Origin: Enterococcus lacertideformus
Lineage (GTDB): Bacteria; Bacillota; Bacilli; Lactobacillales; Enterococcaceae
Length of the DNA: 19,097 bases
Reading direction: 5' to 3'
Assembly: GCA_015680865.1 (NCBI GenBank)
Contig: JADAKE010000019.1
Span: forward strand, 1-19,097
The notes under the pieces are model-generated. The model was not told where the DNA came from. It did no database searches and was given only the letters and a program-made list of their open reading frames with translations. The translations under genes and the position numbers were made by a program. Within the stretch, counting starts at the first letter, position 1. Each line of letters begins with the position of its first letter. Positions 5,846 to 14,823 of this stretch are shown one piece after another.

Positions 5846-8614
5846 TTAAAATTCTTCTTCTTTACCGATTTTATCGTCTACATTAACTAGGATATCGTAG
5901 ATGTAAGCGACTTCTGAGGGTGGGATATTGACACTATAATGTTCTTCTATGACACTAAAAGATTCTTTGATCCAATTCAACGTTTCTTTTTGACACTTCA
6001 ACAACGTTTCATGACCATGATAGCTTTCAATAGGAATTTGACGGATCAATCGTTCAATGAGACAGCTTACATGGACGAAAAGTGCGATTTTTTGTGGTGT
6101 ATTGATCACTTTATCTAATCGGATCTCTAACTCACGCATAAATAATTCGATTTCTGTCATTACTTTTTCGGTATCAAGGATCGTCACCGATTCTAGGACT
6201 TTTTCTAGTGAAAAATTACGAATAAATTGCTGATCAAACGCTTCTTTTTCACTTTTCGAAAAAATGGGTGTTAACCATTGGACAAGTTGATCCATCTTTT
6301 CCCCAGAAATCAATGATTCTAACGAAAGGTAAGGAATCTCCTCGATTTTTGGATTAGTTGTACCAATAATCCCGATCACATCAAGCATCGAAAAAACCGG
6401 TTCTGATAATTTCTTTTGCTGTAGAACTTGATATTCATAAGGGATAATTTTAAGTAATCCATTAGCTGGTAAACTTTTTTCAAGTAATTCACTCATATGA
6501 ACAGCAGTACCTATCCCTGTCATACACGTAATCAACAATGCCTTTTGTTTACTTTTTTTTGGATAAATAATTTTCCATTCCGCTGTCATCGTAGCAAGCG
6601 CTTCTTGTACAATCTCTTCTAAATTTGTTATTTTTTGCATCTTTTCACCGATACTTATAGCCAGTGGCGTCGTGACATTATTCAAAATTACGATTGGTGC
6701 AAATACTTTATCTTTGAATAGTTGATAGATTTCTTTCAACGATCCCATGTCAACCAAAATGATCAAGCCGTTGGATACATCGTGGTGATTACTATAATCA
6801 ATGATTTCATCCGCAATTTGTTGAGGTGTCACATCTAAAGGCATGTCAAACGATTCAAATAAATCTTTACCCAATAATCTATTAGCAACATTAGCCATAC
6901 TACTAGCTGTTGCATAACCATGAGCTGCGATAATAGCTTTAGGTACACTTTGTTCTTTCGACCATTTTGTTCTTCTTAAATAAATCGTTAATAAAATATT
7001 ATCCAATAAGGTAATCTCTAAATCTAACTTAGCTTGGGTTAGCTCAAGTATCCGATGTGCATAATGATAATTTGCTGGATACATGATTTCTAATTGACGA
7101 TCCAATTCCTTCATCAATTGTTCGATCGCCCCTTCTTCTGGCAACCACTTTACTGTACTTCTTTGGTAAAGATAATAACTCAACGCATAGACACTATTAC
7201 CATCAAACTTGATCTGGTACGCACTTTCCATTTGCTTTAACGTTTCACGAATCGAGTGCATCCAATAGACCAGTAATTCATGTTTTTCCTGGCGACTCGT
7301 TTCAAACAATAAATAATCAAATAAATAAATGACTTCTTCCTTTAATTTTTCTTCACAGTCACTTAATATGGAGCTACTTTTCTTAAACGTCAGTAGTAAC
7401 GATTCAAAACAGCGAATCATGCGTTCTTGTTCAGGTTGTCTCTTCTCCATTAATTGGGATAACTCTTTTTTATCTGTGATCCATACTGCTGCTTGTGAAG
7501 GACTATTATGGTGAGGGACTTTCAAGAGATATTTTTGTAGATGCTGCAATTTGATCGCTAGATTTTTTTCCCTTGGTTGTTCTGCAAAAGCTTTAGCTAC
7601 TGCTACTTTCACACTATTTTTCAATTCACCAATATTACCTGAAAAATTTTGATTCGTTAATAATGTCAGCACTTGACCACTAACCTTCATTGGACGATTG
7701 ATTTTTTTTTGTTCATTTAGAAAAAAAGAGTAGATTAATTCCAAACGCTCTTCTTTACTACGTGCTTTCAAAGAAGGGAGATCAATTTTAAATGGAATCC
7801 GACGTATAAAGGTTGGCAAAAAATAGTTCGTTACTTCTTCTGTAGTTGCAAAGAAAAGACGTACATCAACTTTTCTTGCGTTATTAGTATCCCCCATACG
7901 ATAGATTATCCCCTGGTCCAGATAAGTAAATAGTTTCTCTTGTCCTTCGGGGCTTAATCGATGTACTTCATCTAAAAACAACATACCGCCATCTGCCGCT
8001 TCAAAAGCCCCCATTTTATCTTGGGTTGCTCCGGTATATGCCCCATGCACATGCCCAAACAAGTTACTCGTTAATAACTCGGGATTATCTGCATACTGGG
8101 CACAGTTTAAAGTAACAAAGGGAGCATTTTCAGGTAAAAGGTCGTATTCTATACAATATTGATAAACAATATTCACAAGAAAACTTTTCCCTGTTCCACT
8201 TTCTCCAGTAATCAAGACCGGGAGTCCCCCATCTGGATAAAAAAGAGCTGTCTTTATTTGTTCGATGCCTTCTTTTAAACTTGCTTCATGACCGATCACT
8301 AGTGAAAATAGATCCTTACTTCGAGCAAAAATAGGCTGTTCGTCAATGATTTCCTTTGTAGATGAGTAATAGATTTTTGTTAAGGAAAAAAATTGGTGTT
8401 CAAAAGCTATTTTATGAAAATAATAAACAGGTCGAGAATTAATTTTTACTAAAATTCCCTCTTCATTTAGCTGATTAAGATAATGACTGACGGTATTACG
8501 TTTTACTTTAAAATATTTTGCTAATGATGTTGCGGTAAACACTTCACTAAGTTGTGTTAAATCAATAAATGCAGTTTGATTCTCTAAATAGTGTTGAATT
8601 TCTTCTTTTAACAT
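5846..8614 (-). CDS. gfrR: Sigma-54-dependent activator with PRD/PTS domains (LevR/GfrR type)
   Basis: Transcription activator that opens the sigma-54 promoter downstream, with activity set by PTS phosphorylation. The ATG at 8614 has GAGGTGA five bases upstream; the frame is open to 8647, but those codons overlap the predicted promoter. From 8614 the protein is 922 residues. Domains in order: winged helix-turn-helix about 1-65 (SLAKYFKVKRNTVSHYLNQL); AAA+ domain about 105-345 with Walker A GESGTGKS (137-144), the sigma-54 contact loop GAYTGA (191-196) and Walker B MLFLDE (211-216); a first PRD-like region about 430-550; EIIA-Man-like domain with His565 in AAHGYATASS; EIIB-Gat-like domain with Cys697 in LLITCMTGIG; and a second PRD with His848 and His892. 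All key residues for ATP use and for phosphate sensing are present. It appears intact, in contrast to the operon it should control. The name is by analogy with Salmonella GfrR; LevR and ManR are relatives. Confidence 0.9.
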   Translation of the reverse strand: MLKEEIQHYLENQTAFIDLTQLSEVFTATSLAKYFKVKRNTVSHYLNQLNEEGILVKINSRPVYYFHKIAFEHQFFSLTKIYYSSTKEIIDEQPIFARSKDLFSLVIGHEASLKEGIEQIKTALFYPDGGLPVLITGESGTGKSFLVNIVYQYCIEYDLLPENAPFVTLNCAQYADNPELLTSNLFGHVHGAYTGATQDKMGAFEAADGGMLFLDEVHRLSPEGQEKLFTYLDQGIIYRMGDTNNARKVDVRLFFATTEEVTNYFLPTFIRRIPFKIDLPSLKARSKEERLELIYSFFLNEQKKINRPMKVSGQVLTLLTNQNFSGNIGELKNSVKVAVAKAFAEQPREKNLAIKLQHLQKYLLKVPHHNSPSQAAVWITDKKELSQLMEKRQPEQERMIRCFESLLLTFKKSSSILSDCEEKLKEEVIYLFDYLLFETSRQEKHELLVYWMHSIRETLKQMESAYQIKFDGNSVYALSYYLYQRSTVKWLPEEGAIEQLMKELDRQLEIMYPANYHYAHRILELTQAKLDLEITLLDNILLTIYLRRTKWSKEQSVPKAIIAAHGYATASSMANVANRLLGKDLFESFDMPLDVTPQQIADEIIDYSNHHDVSNGLIILVDMGSLKEIYQLFKDKVFAPIVILNNVTTPLAISIGEKMQKITNLEEIVQEALATMTAEWKIIYPKKSKQKALLITCMTGIGTAVHMSELLEKSLPANGLLKIIPYEYQVLQQKKLSEPVFSMLDVIGIIGTTNPKIEEIPYLSLESLISGEKMDQLVQWLTPIFSKSEKEAFDQQFIRNFSLEKVLESVTILDTEKVMTEIELFMRELEIRLDKVINTPQKIALFVHVSCLIERLIRQIPIESYHGHETLLKCQKETLNWIKESFSVIEEHYSVNIPPSEVAYIYDILVNVDDKIGKEEEF

Positions 8615-8631
8615 TCTCTCACCTCTCTTCA

Positions 8632-8659
8632 ATGATAGGAAACGCATTCATTTTGTCAA
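8632..8659 (-). promoter_or_regulatory. Sigma-70-type promoter of the activator gene
   Basis: On the minus strand TTGACA (8659-8654), a 16-base spacer and TATCAT (8637-8632) precede the ATG at 8614. The implied leader is very short, about 11-13 bases, but would still hold part of GAGGTGA. The -35 is a consensus match. Confidence 0.55.
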
Positions 8660-8737
8660 TACATATTTTATTTTTTTACTCAAACGAACAAGTAGAAAAA
8701 AATACGGCTAAATTTTTTTGGCTAATTCACTCCAAAG

Positions 8738-8751
8738 TTTCATTTATGAAA
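8738..8751. promoter_or_regulatory. TTTCAT-TT-ATGAAA palindrome in the divergent intergenic region
   Basis: Six-base arms are perfect around TT. It lies in the 448-base gap (8615-9062) between the divergent activator and efrA genes, followed by further TTTCAT-like words and a GCTTA/TAAGC pair (8754-8784). It could be a repressor site, but no regulator gene identifies it. The rest of this gap, outside the two promoters listed, shows nothing coding. Confidence 0.25.
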
Positions 8752-8955
8752 AAGCTTATTCACTTTTCATTCTAAATTTCATAAGCTACAATGTGAGAGT
8801 ATCTACTTGTATATTTAGGAAAGTTCTAGATGAGGACGAAAATAATTCTTTAAGATCTAAATACTAGGGAACGATATTTTTTAAGAAATTACTGCAAAAA
8901 ATAGGTAGCACTTGCTTGAAATTAAATCTGTTTATCCGTACAATGTATCAGCCGC

Positions 8956-8984
8956 TTGAAACAATTAGGAAGTTATCTTACTAT
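8956..8984 (+). promoter_or_regulatory. Probable promoter of efrAB
   Basis: TTGAAA (8956-8961), a 17-base spacer and TACTAT (8979-8984) lie about 80 bases before the efrA start. AT-rich TATATT words closer to the gene are alternative -10 elements without a good -35. Confidence 0.45.
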
Positions 8985-9062
8985 TTATTATTTTTTGCCT
9001 CGTTTCTTCATCTACTCCTTCTTAGCTAATGGTAAATATATTTATATTTTAGGAGGAATCAT

Positions 9063-10778
9063 ATGATTCAGTTATTACGTTATGCAAAAGATTACCGTAA
9101 ACAAATCATTCTGGGGCCAGTGTTCAAGTTCTTGGAAGCAGTTTTCGAATTGATCTTACCATTATTAATGGCCTCATTAATTGATAATGGTCTAAAAATG
9201 CACAATCAAGAAATTATTATCAAAATGGGTATATGTATGCTCGCCATGTCAGTGATTGGTTTGATTTGTGCCATTATTTGTCAATACTATGCTTCTGTGG
9301 CTTCCCAAGGGTTTGGAACAGAGCTCAGAAATCAGTTGATCAAAAAGATCAATTCTTTCTCACATAGTGAATTAAATCATTTTGGTACAGATACGTTAAT
9401 CACTCGGATGACCAATGATATCAATCAATTACAGCTGGCACTTGCTATGGTCATTCGTTTATTGATCCGAGCTCCTTTTTTAAGTATTGGTTCAGTCGTC
9501 ATGGCATTCGTGATTGATTGGGAAATTGGTTTGTTTTTCTTGGCTTTGTTACCCATTTTTTCTATTATTTTATTTTTTATCATCAAAAAAACAATCCCGC
9601 TGTATCAAAACGTACAAGAAAAATTAGATCGCTTAAATGAAACTGTCAGTCAAAATCTTAGCGGTGTGCGAGTAATCCGTGCCTTTTCTCGTACTAAAAC
9701 TGAGATTGATGAGTTCGATAAAGACACAAATGAGTTAGCTAAAAATTATTTACGCGTTTCTAATATTTCTGCACTTTTATCCCCTGCTACTACTTTTATC
9801 ATGAACATCGGCATTATTTCCTTACTGACAGTCGGCGGAATAAAAGTAAATATTGGTAACTTACAACAAGGGGAAGTCTTAGCTTTGATCAATTATATGA
9901 ATCAAATGTTATTAGCCTTAATCGTTGTCTCCAATCTAGTCGTGATCTTTACTCGTGCTGAAGCATCAGGTAAACGGATAAAAGAAGTATTAGCTACCGA
10001 TACGACGATTACCGACTCAGAAAATGCTCTTATGCCAAATTTCCACTCAGAAAATATCGTTCAATTTAATCATGTTGATTTTCGTTACACTGAAAAATCT
10101 GGTTTGTCTTTACAAGATATTACTTTTTCATTAAAGCGAAATACCATTCTAGGGATTATCGGTCCAACCGGCAGTGGAAAAACGACCTTAACTCAATTGA
10201 TCCCACGTTTTTATGACGTCAGCAAAGGTGCTGTTACATTTGACGATGTAGATGTTCGTTCATGGAAACTTGATCCTTTAAGAAACCAAATCGCTCAAGT
10301 TCCTCAAACTGCTGTATTATTTACCGGTACGATCCGTGAAAACTTACAATGGGGGAAAGAAAACGCCACTGATGAAGAATGTTGGGAAGCATTGAGGATT
10401 GCTCAAGCTGAAGAGTTTGTTCGACAATTACCAAAAAGCTTGGAAACAAAAGTCATGGAAAATGGTAAAAATTTTTCTGGTGGCCAAAAACAACGATTAA
10501 CGATTGCTCGTGCATTTATTGCTAAACCAGAATTATTGATCTTGGATGATTCTTTAAGCGCATTAGATTATCAAACAGATCTTAATCTAAGAAACGCTCT
10601 TCAAACTTCATTAAACAGCACAGTCATTATCATTTCTCAGCGGATCCGTTCAATCCAAACAGCTCATTCTATTCTGGTGATGGATCAAGGACATATCGTC
10701 GCACAAGGTCAGCATGAAGAATTATTAAAAGGTTCCGCAGCGTATCGTGAAATCGTTGCATCACAGGAGGAAGAATAA
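9063..10778 (+). CDS. efrA: Heterodimeric multidrug ABC exporter subunit EfrA
   Basis: Half-transporter of 571 residues: a transmembrane domain (about 1-310, six predicted helices) followed by an ATPase domain. With EfrB it forms a drug-efflux heterodimer in the membrane, of the LmrCD/TM287-288 type. The ATG follows AGGAGGAATC. Walker A is GPTGSGKT (367-374), the signature is FSGGQ (471-475), and Walker B is LLILDDS. The catalytic glutamate after Walker B is Asp496 and the switch histidine is Gln526 (IIISQR), so this subunit carries the degenerate ATP site usual for one half of such heterodimers. The stop codon is one base before the efrB ATG, so the two are co-transcribed. Substrates (fluoroquinolones, dyes and macrolides in E. 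faecalis EfrAB) are known for the family and are not evident from the sequence. Confidence 0.92.
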   Translation: MIQLLRYAKDYRKQIILGPVFKFLEAVFELILPLLMASLIDNGLKMHNQEIIIKMGICMLAMSVIGLICAIICQYYASVASQGFGTELRNQLIKKINSFSHSELNHFGTDTLITRMTNDINQLQLALAMVIRLLIRAPFLSIGSVVMAFVIDWEIGLFFLALLPIFSIILFFIIKKTIPLYQNVQEKLDRLNETVSQNLSGVRVIRAFSRTKTEIDEFDKDTNELAKNYLRVSNISALLSPATTFIMNIGIISLLTVGGIKVNIGNLQQGEVLALINYMNQMLLALIVVSNLVVIFTRAEASGKRIKEVLATDTTITDSENALMPNFHSENIVQFNHVDFRYTEKSGLSLQDITFSLKRNTILGIIGPTGSGKTTLTQLIPRFYDVSKGAVTFDDVDVRSWKLDPLRNQIAQVPQTAVLFTGTIRENLQWGKENATDEECWEALRIAQAEEFVRQLPKSLETKVMENGKNFSGGQKQRLTIARAFIAKPELLILDDSLSALDYQTDLNLRNALQTSLNSTVIIISQRIRSIQTAHSILVMDQGHIVAQGQHEELLKGSAAYREIVASQEEE

Positions 10779-10779
10779 A

Positions 10780-12546
10780 ATGAAAACCAAAAAATTATCC
10801 TGGCAAACGCTCAAACGATTTGTTCCCTATTTGACCGCTTATTCCAAAGATATCTGGTTTGCGATTCTTTTAGGGATCATCAATGGCATAGCAACAGTTG
10901 TGATGACCTTGCAAATTGGACAAAGCATCGATCAAATGATTGGGATCGGTCAAGTCAGATTTACTAAATTGTTCCATCTCCTATTCTTGTTTGGTGGTAT
11001 CGTATTTATCAATGTCATTAGCCAATGGCTGATCCAAGTGTTAAGCAATCGTTTGGCTTATTTATCAGTAGCAAAACTAAGAAAAGACGCCTTTGCTCGT
11101 CTAAACAAGCTCCCCCTTCGCTATTACGATCAAAATTCTCATGGGAATATCGTTAGCCGTTTTACAAATGATATGGATAATATTTCCATTGCAGTTTCTG
11201 CTGCATTTAATCAAATATTTGCTGGTGTAGCAATCATTGTTTTGTCTTTTATCTTCATGTTACGACTTAGCCCGTTATTAACATTAGTTGTCATATGCTC
11301 CACACCGATTATTTTTCTTGTGAGCTGGATCGTTGCCCGTGCTTCACAAAACGATTTTGACAATCAACAAAAAATCATCGGCAATATTTCGGGTTTTGTT
11401 ACTGAACGTATTGGCAATCAAAAAATCGTCAAAGCTTTTCAACAAGAAGAAATGAACCAACAACAATTTAAAGCATTAAATGCCGATTTATATGAAAAAG
11501 GTCAAAGAGCACAGTTTTCTTCTTCTTTAACTAATCCTTCTTCACGCTTTATTGACCATCTAGCCTATCTTTCCATTGGGCTAGTGGGTGGGCTACTTGC
11601 ATTAAGAAGTGGCTCGTCAATCACTGTAGGCGTTATTTCAAGTTTTACGATTTATTCAAGTCAGTTTTCGAAACCATTGATTGAACTTTCTGGGATTACT
11701 ACCCAAATCCAAACCGCTTTTTCAGGTTTAGAGCGTGCATTTGAATTGATTGATCAACCTGAAGAAACACCAGATGATCAAAATGCCTATGCTTTGAATC
11801 CTGCCACAATCAAAGGTGAAGTAGCATTCCACCATCTTTCTTTTTCTTATGAACCAAGCCAACGCTTGATTGAGAATTTCAATTTCGTTGCAAAACCAGG
11901 ACAAACGATTGCCATTGTGGGTAAAACTGGCGCCGGAAAATCAACACTAGTCAATCTATTAATGCGCTTTTATGATCCAACTGCAGGAGCGATTACTATA
12001 GATGGCTATGATATTAGAGATATTCAAAGAGATACTTTACGCAAAAGTTTTGGAATGGTTCTACAAGATACTTGGCTATTTGATAGTACATTAAGAGAAA
12101 ACCTGCAATATGGAAATCCTCACGCCACAGATGAAGAAATCAATCGTGCACTAAAAGCTTCTTATATGTATGAATTTGTTGAACGATTGCCCGAAAAATT
12201 AGCTACTAAAATTGGCGGACAAGGGCTTAAAATATCAGATGGCCAAAGGCAATTGTTAACTATCGCTCGCACAATGATCAGTAATCCACCTATGCTAATT
12301 CTAGATGAAGCAACAAGTTCGGTTGATACGTTGACTGAAAAGAAAATCCAAGACGCCTTTTTAACCATGATGGAAGGCAAAACAAGTTTTGTTATTGCCC
12401 ATCGCTTGTCGACAATCAAAAATGCCGATCAAATCCTCGTGATGGATCAAGGAAAAATCGTTGAGATGGGTACACATGAGGAATTACTATAAAAAGACGG
12501 TTATTACTATCACCTTTATCAAGCTCAGTTTACTCAGAATCTCTAG
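10780..12546 (+). pseudogene. efrB: Heterodimeric multidrug ABC exporter subunit EfrB, premature TAA near the C-terminus
   Basis: Partner of EfrA. The ATG at 10780 follows AGGAGGAAG inside the end of efrA; upstream codons in the same frame overlap efrA and are not used. The protein has a membrane domain (about 1-320) and an ATPase domain with Walker A GKTGAGKS (381-388), Walker B LILDEA with catalytic Glu510, and switch His541. Its signature is the non-canonical ISDGQ (about 485-489), as expected for the half that completes the degenerate site. Translation stops at TAA 12490-12492 after GTHEELL. The frame then continues with KDGYYYHLYQAQFTQNL and a TAG at 12544-12546, exactly the usual tail of this family. 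The annotated product is thus 570 residues, 18 residues short of the inferred 588. The missing tail lies beyond all catalytic motifs, so activity may survive. Confidence 0.87.
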
Positions 12547-12573
12547 CTGGAGAAAAATCAATCATTTAGACGA

Positions 12574-12622
12574 GGCTGGGACAGAAGAGTTTATTTCCGA
12601 AAGAGTTGCTTCTGCTCCAGCC
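12574..12622. terminator. GGCTGGGACAGAAG palindromic repeat, probable efrAB terminator
   Basis: GGCTGGGACAGAAG (12574-12587) pairs with CTTCTGCTCCAGCC (12609-12622) apart from two central bases, around a 21-base loop. It begins 27 bases after the original efrB stop. A second small hairpin (AAAAGTG/CACTTTT, 12649-12664) follows. The element belongs to the dispersed GAGGCTGGGACA family. A strong U-tract is lacking, so the terminator role rests on position. Confidence 0.6.
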
Positions 12623-12664
12623 GTTTATATGTATTTAGAATGTGAGACAAAAGTGTTCACTTTT

Positions 12665-12875
12665 AATCATCAGGCTTGCTTTTTTATAAAGCTCTAGCCC
12701 AAATTTTCAGACAAATAATAAAAACTTTATAAACAATATCTCGCAACATTCAAGAATTGTTTTTATAAAAATAGTTAGCTCACTTTTTCTATCCCAAACT
12801 TTATTAAAATACCCCAAAAATTCTCTCTAAGAATACTACCTACAACAGAAACAAAATTTCTTCATCATACTATTT
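12665..12875. other. AT-rich intergenic region
   Basis: About 210 bases between the efrB tail and the Rgg-like pseudogene. I see no coding frame, promoter or recognised element; it may be further eroded sequence. Confidence 0.5.
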
Positions 12876-13688
12876 TTATTTTTTGTTTGGTAGTATCAGC
12901 GGAATGTCGTAAAGCTTTTCATATTTTTCTAAAATCGAAATCAAACCCTTTTCAAGATTCGTTGCACCAATTAGCTTAAGACATTAAAAAAATCTGTTAA
13001 TTTTTTTAATTTGTTAACAGGTTCTGTCACACCAATAATCAATAGATCATAAAATTTTTCATAGATTATATATATTTTTTTTGAAAATATCACGTTCGTT
13101 TGCATCTTTTTCTATTTTCCCAAATAATATCTCGCATAAAATAGTTCATAATCACTGCTTGTTTCTATTTTTAAAATTTGTTTGTGGATGAATGCTGTTG
13201 TGAAAAATAATAATAATGAAGTAAAACTTTCGATTTCAAATCGACCATATTCTTCCACTATTTCTAGATGGATCATGATCGTTTTGATATAGACTTAGTC
13301 CTAAATATGTAATTTTCTATCATACATCGATAATAATTGCCCTTGATATACTTTAGCAACTAGATAATTTCGTTTATCAACCAGACGTTTCTTTGACGGC
13401 TAATTTCAACTGTTTAAGATATATTCTGTTGATAGTTTAGAATTTTTCCATTCAAGAAATAATTTATTTATTTTTAGCGTAATCTTTTTTTGCATTTAAA
13501 TAAAATAAAAACTCTTCTAATTCAATATTCATCTTTTGTAAAAATTCCAGTAAAATAGCTAAAGGAATACGATTCTCCTCCTTTTCATATTTTACTAATG
13601 ATTCTCTAAAAGTTATTTTACCTGCTAGATCCTTTTGAAATATCCCCCTATCTTTACGTATTTTCCTTAGTAATTCATGAACTTCCAT
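12876..13688 (-). pseudogene. Decayed Rgg/MutR-family transcription regulator
   Basis: The first 74 codons (13688-13464) are open and encode an XRE-type helix-turn-helix ending as in Rgg/GadR/MutR proteins: LLRKIRKDRGIFQKDLAGKI, LVKYEKEENRIPL, then LLEFLQKMNIELEEFLF. After the TAA at 13464 the downstream minus-strand DNA still reads as the helical-repeat domain of this family in shifting frames. Examples are KVYQGQLLSMYDRKLHI, then EIVEEYGRFEIESFTSLLLF, YELFYARYYLGK followed by TAG, YEKFYDLLIIGVTEPVNKLK, and finally LIGATNLEKGLISILEKYEK and LPNKK with a stop at 12876-12878. Several frameshifts and stops are needed to join them, so this is an old pseudogene, unlike the fresh single lesions elsewhere. 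Intact Rgg proteins are about 280-300 residues, which fits the span. The 74-residue N-terminal part could still be made as a small DNA-binding protein, but nothing shows it is used. Confidence 0.75.
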
Positions 13689-13817
13689 AAGAACTTCTCT
13701 TTCTCTTTAAAATTCAATGAGAAGATTTATACCATACAACTTCATTTGCATTTTTTTATTTTATACTATAAATTTATCAAATAAAAAGGCTTAAAAAGAA
13801 AGGAAGTTTATTTTATT

Positions 13818-13927
13818 ATGACAGTCTATGAGCTTTATTATTCAGTTGTAAATTGACAATCTTTAGTGTTGTTTTAGGATTATTTGTTATATACAGTATT
13901 TTTCAGTCGTTGTTAACAATGTTATAG
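13818..13927 (+). pseudogene. Short hydrophobic peptide ORF, frameshifted
   Basis: An ATG at 13818 has AAGGAAG upstream and opens MTVYELYYSVVN before a TGA at 13854. With a single base added near 13853 the reading continues TIFSVVLGLFVIYSIFQSLL and ends at TAG 13925-13927, giving a membrane-type peptide of about 36 residues. The MTVYE start recalls the small holin-like toxin peptides of Firmicutes, and the position, divergent from an Rgg-type gene, recalls Rgg-associated peptide genes. Neither resemblance is strong. It is decayed or not a gene. The DNA from 13928 to 14086 shows nothing further. Confidence 0.25.
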
Positions 13928-14086
13928 AATCAAGTTACCTTTCATCTCTAAAATGACTAAGCGGCATCATCACAGAAACAACTCCTTGATATTAAATCAA
14001 GTGTTTATAAAAATGACAAAGTCGATAAGCGCTACATTTCCTTAATGCTAAGAGTTCATCAGCCTTGCCACCAATTAGACAATTAG

Positions 14087-14119
14087 AGCAGCCTTCTGGG
14101 ATGGGAAGGCTGCTGCTTT
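14087..14119 (+). terminator. Hairpin terminator with T-tract on the plus strand
   Basis: AGCAGCCTT (14087-14095) and AAGGCTGCT (14106-14114) are perfect 9-bp arms with a 10-base loop, followed by GCTTTTTATTATTTT. The T-tract is on the plus strand and overlaps the end of folT, which is on the minus strand, so the hairpin best fits a plus-strand transcript from the 13760-14080 region. On the minus strand there is no U-tract, though it might still help end folT transcription. Confidence 0.65.
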
Positions 14120-14122
14120 TTA

Positions 14123-14659
14123 TTATTTTGCGTGAATAGTCAGACTTCTTAAAATCTTTTTGTATGGAATACTGCGTCCAACATAATAAATGGCAACCGT
14201 TTGAATTGGGATCCAAACAATCGTCTTTAATAACCTTGGTGCCCAGACGATCCAACTGAATAATGGCACATGATACATCATCGCCAGCCACAAGGGTGTC
14301 AATATCAGATTGATAATCAGCGTAACCGTTAGCGTAGCAAACAGCGCACTTTTCCAGGTGATTTCCTTTCGATAAAAAAAGAAACCATAAATCGCACCTT
14401 CGATAAAAGCATTTAAGGTAAAGCCGATAAAGAAAGCCGTTTTTGAAAATAATGCCATTCCCACTAAATCAGCTAATACTGCGCCTATCCCCGACCAAAA
14501 AGGCCCAAATAAAATACCCATGATCACTTGTGGTATAAAGGTGACACTGATCTTAACAAAAGGGGTTTCGATTGATACCAATCGAGATAGAGTAACTATT
14601 AAGGCAATCAACAATCCCATGATAGCAATCCTACGTGCGTCTAATTGATTTTTCTTCAT
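14123..14659 (-). CDS. folT: Folate ECF transporter S component FolT
   Basis: Substrate-binding membrane subunit of 178 residues that captures folates and docks on a shared ECF module (EcfT/A/A'), which is encoded elsewhere. The ATG at 14659 follows AAAGGAG. The protein has about six hydrophobic segments. Its N-terminus (LDARRIAIMGLLIALIVTLS) and the segments PFVKISVTFIPQVIMGILFGP and GIGAVLADLVG are typical of the FolT family. The leader carries a tetrahydrofolate riboswitch, which independently supports folate as the substrate. The reading frame is intact. Confidence 0.9.
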   Translation of the reverse strand: MKKNQLDARRIAIMGLLIALIVTLSRLVSIETPFVKISVTFIPQVIMGILFGPFWSGIGAVLADLVGMALFSKTAFFIGFTLNAFIEGAIYGFFFYRKEITWKSALFATLTVTLIINLILTPLWLAMMYHVPLFSWIVWAPRLLKTIVWIPIQTVAIYYVGRSIPYKKILRSLTIHAK

Positions 14660-14689
14660 TTCCTAGCATCTCCTTTAAGAGCTGCTACA

Positions 14690-14797
14690 TCATACATGCA
14701 GCGAATGCGAAAAATAAAACCGCGAACAACTTGTCCTTCGTCAAAGAGACAACATCCCATCCTCTCAGCACTTAACGCTTTATCTTCTACTCTGATT
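14690..14797 (-). promoter_or_regulatory. Tetrahydrofolate (THF) riboswitch
   Basis: Read on the minus strand, the conserved blocks of the THF aptamer appear in order. They are AGAGTAGA (14793-14786), GCGTTAAGTG (14778-14769), TGGGATGTTGTC, CGAAGG, GCGGT and GCATTCGCTGC (14708-14698). P1 looks short here (CAG with CTG). It lies in the folT leader about 40 bases before the start codon and directly after a promoter. Known examples of this class control folT and folE in Firmicutes. Binding of reduced folate is expected to lower FolT synthesis. Confidence 0.88.
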
Positions 14798-14823
14798 TAT
14801 TTTGGGAAATAATTCCCAGCAAA

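Noticed and set aside
1384..12546. Stop-codon reassignment or a nonsense suppressor explaining the internal stops
   Set aside because: Both TAA and TGA occur internally, while many intact genes here end in TAA at the expected place. A recoded genome is not supported; ordinary nonsense mutation is simpler.
12461..12697. Plus-strand open frame of 78 codons overlapping the efrB end
   Set aside because: It is the +1 shadow of the efrB tail and then runs through the palindromic repeat; it has no ribosome site or protein-like composition.
13992..14291. Minus-strand frame of 99 codons
   Set aside because: It overlaps folT in another frame and crosses the terminator hairpin; its composition is not protein-like.
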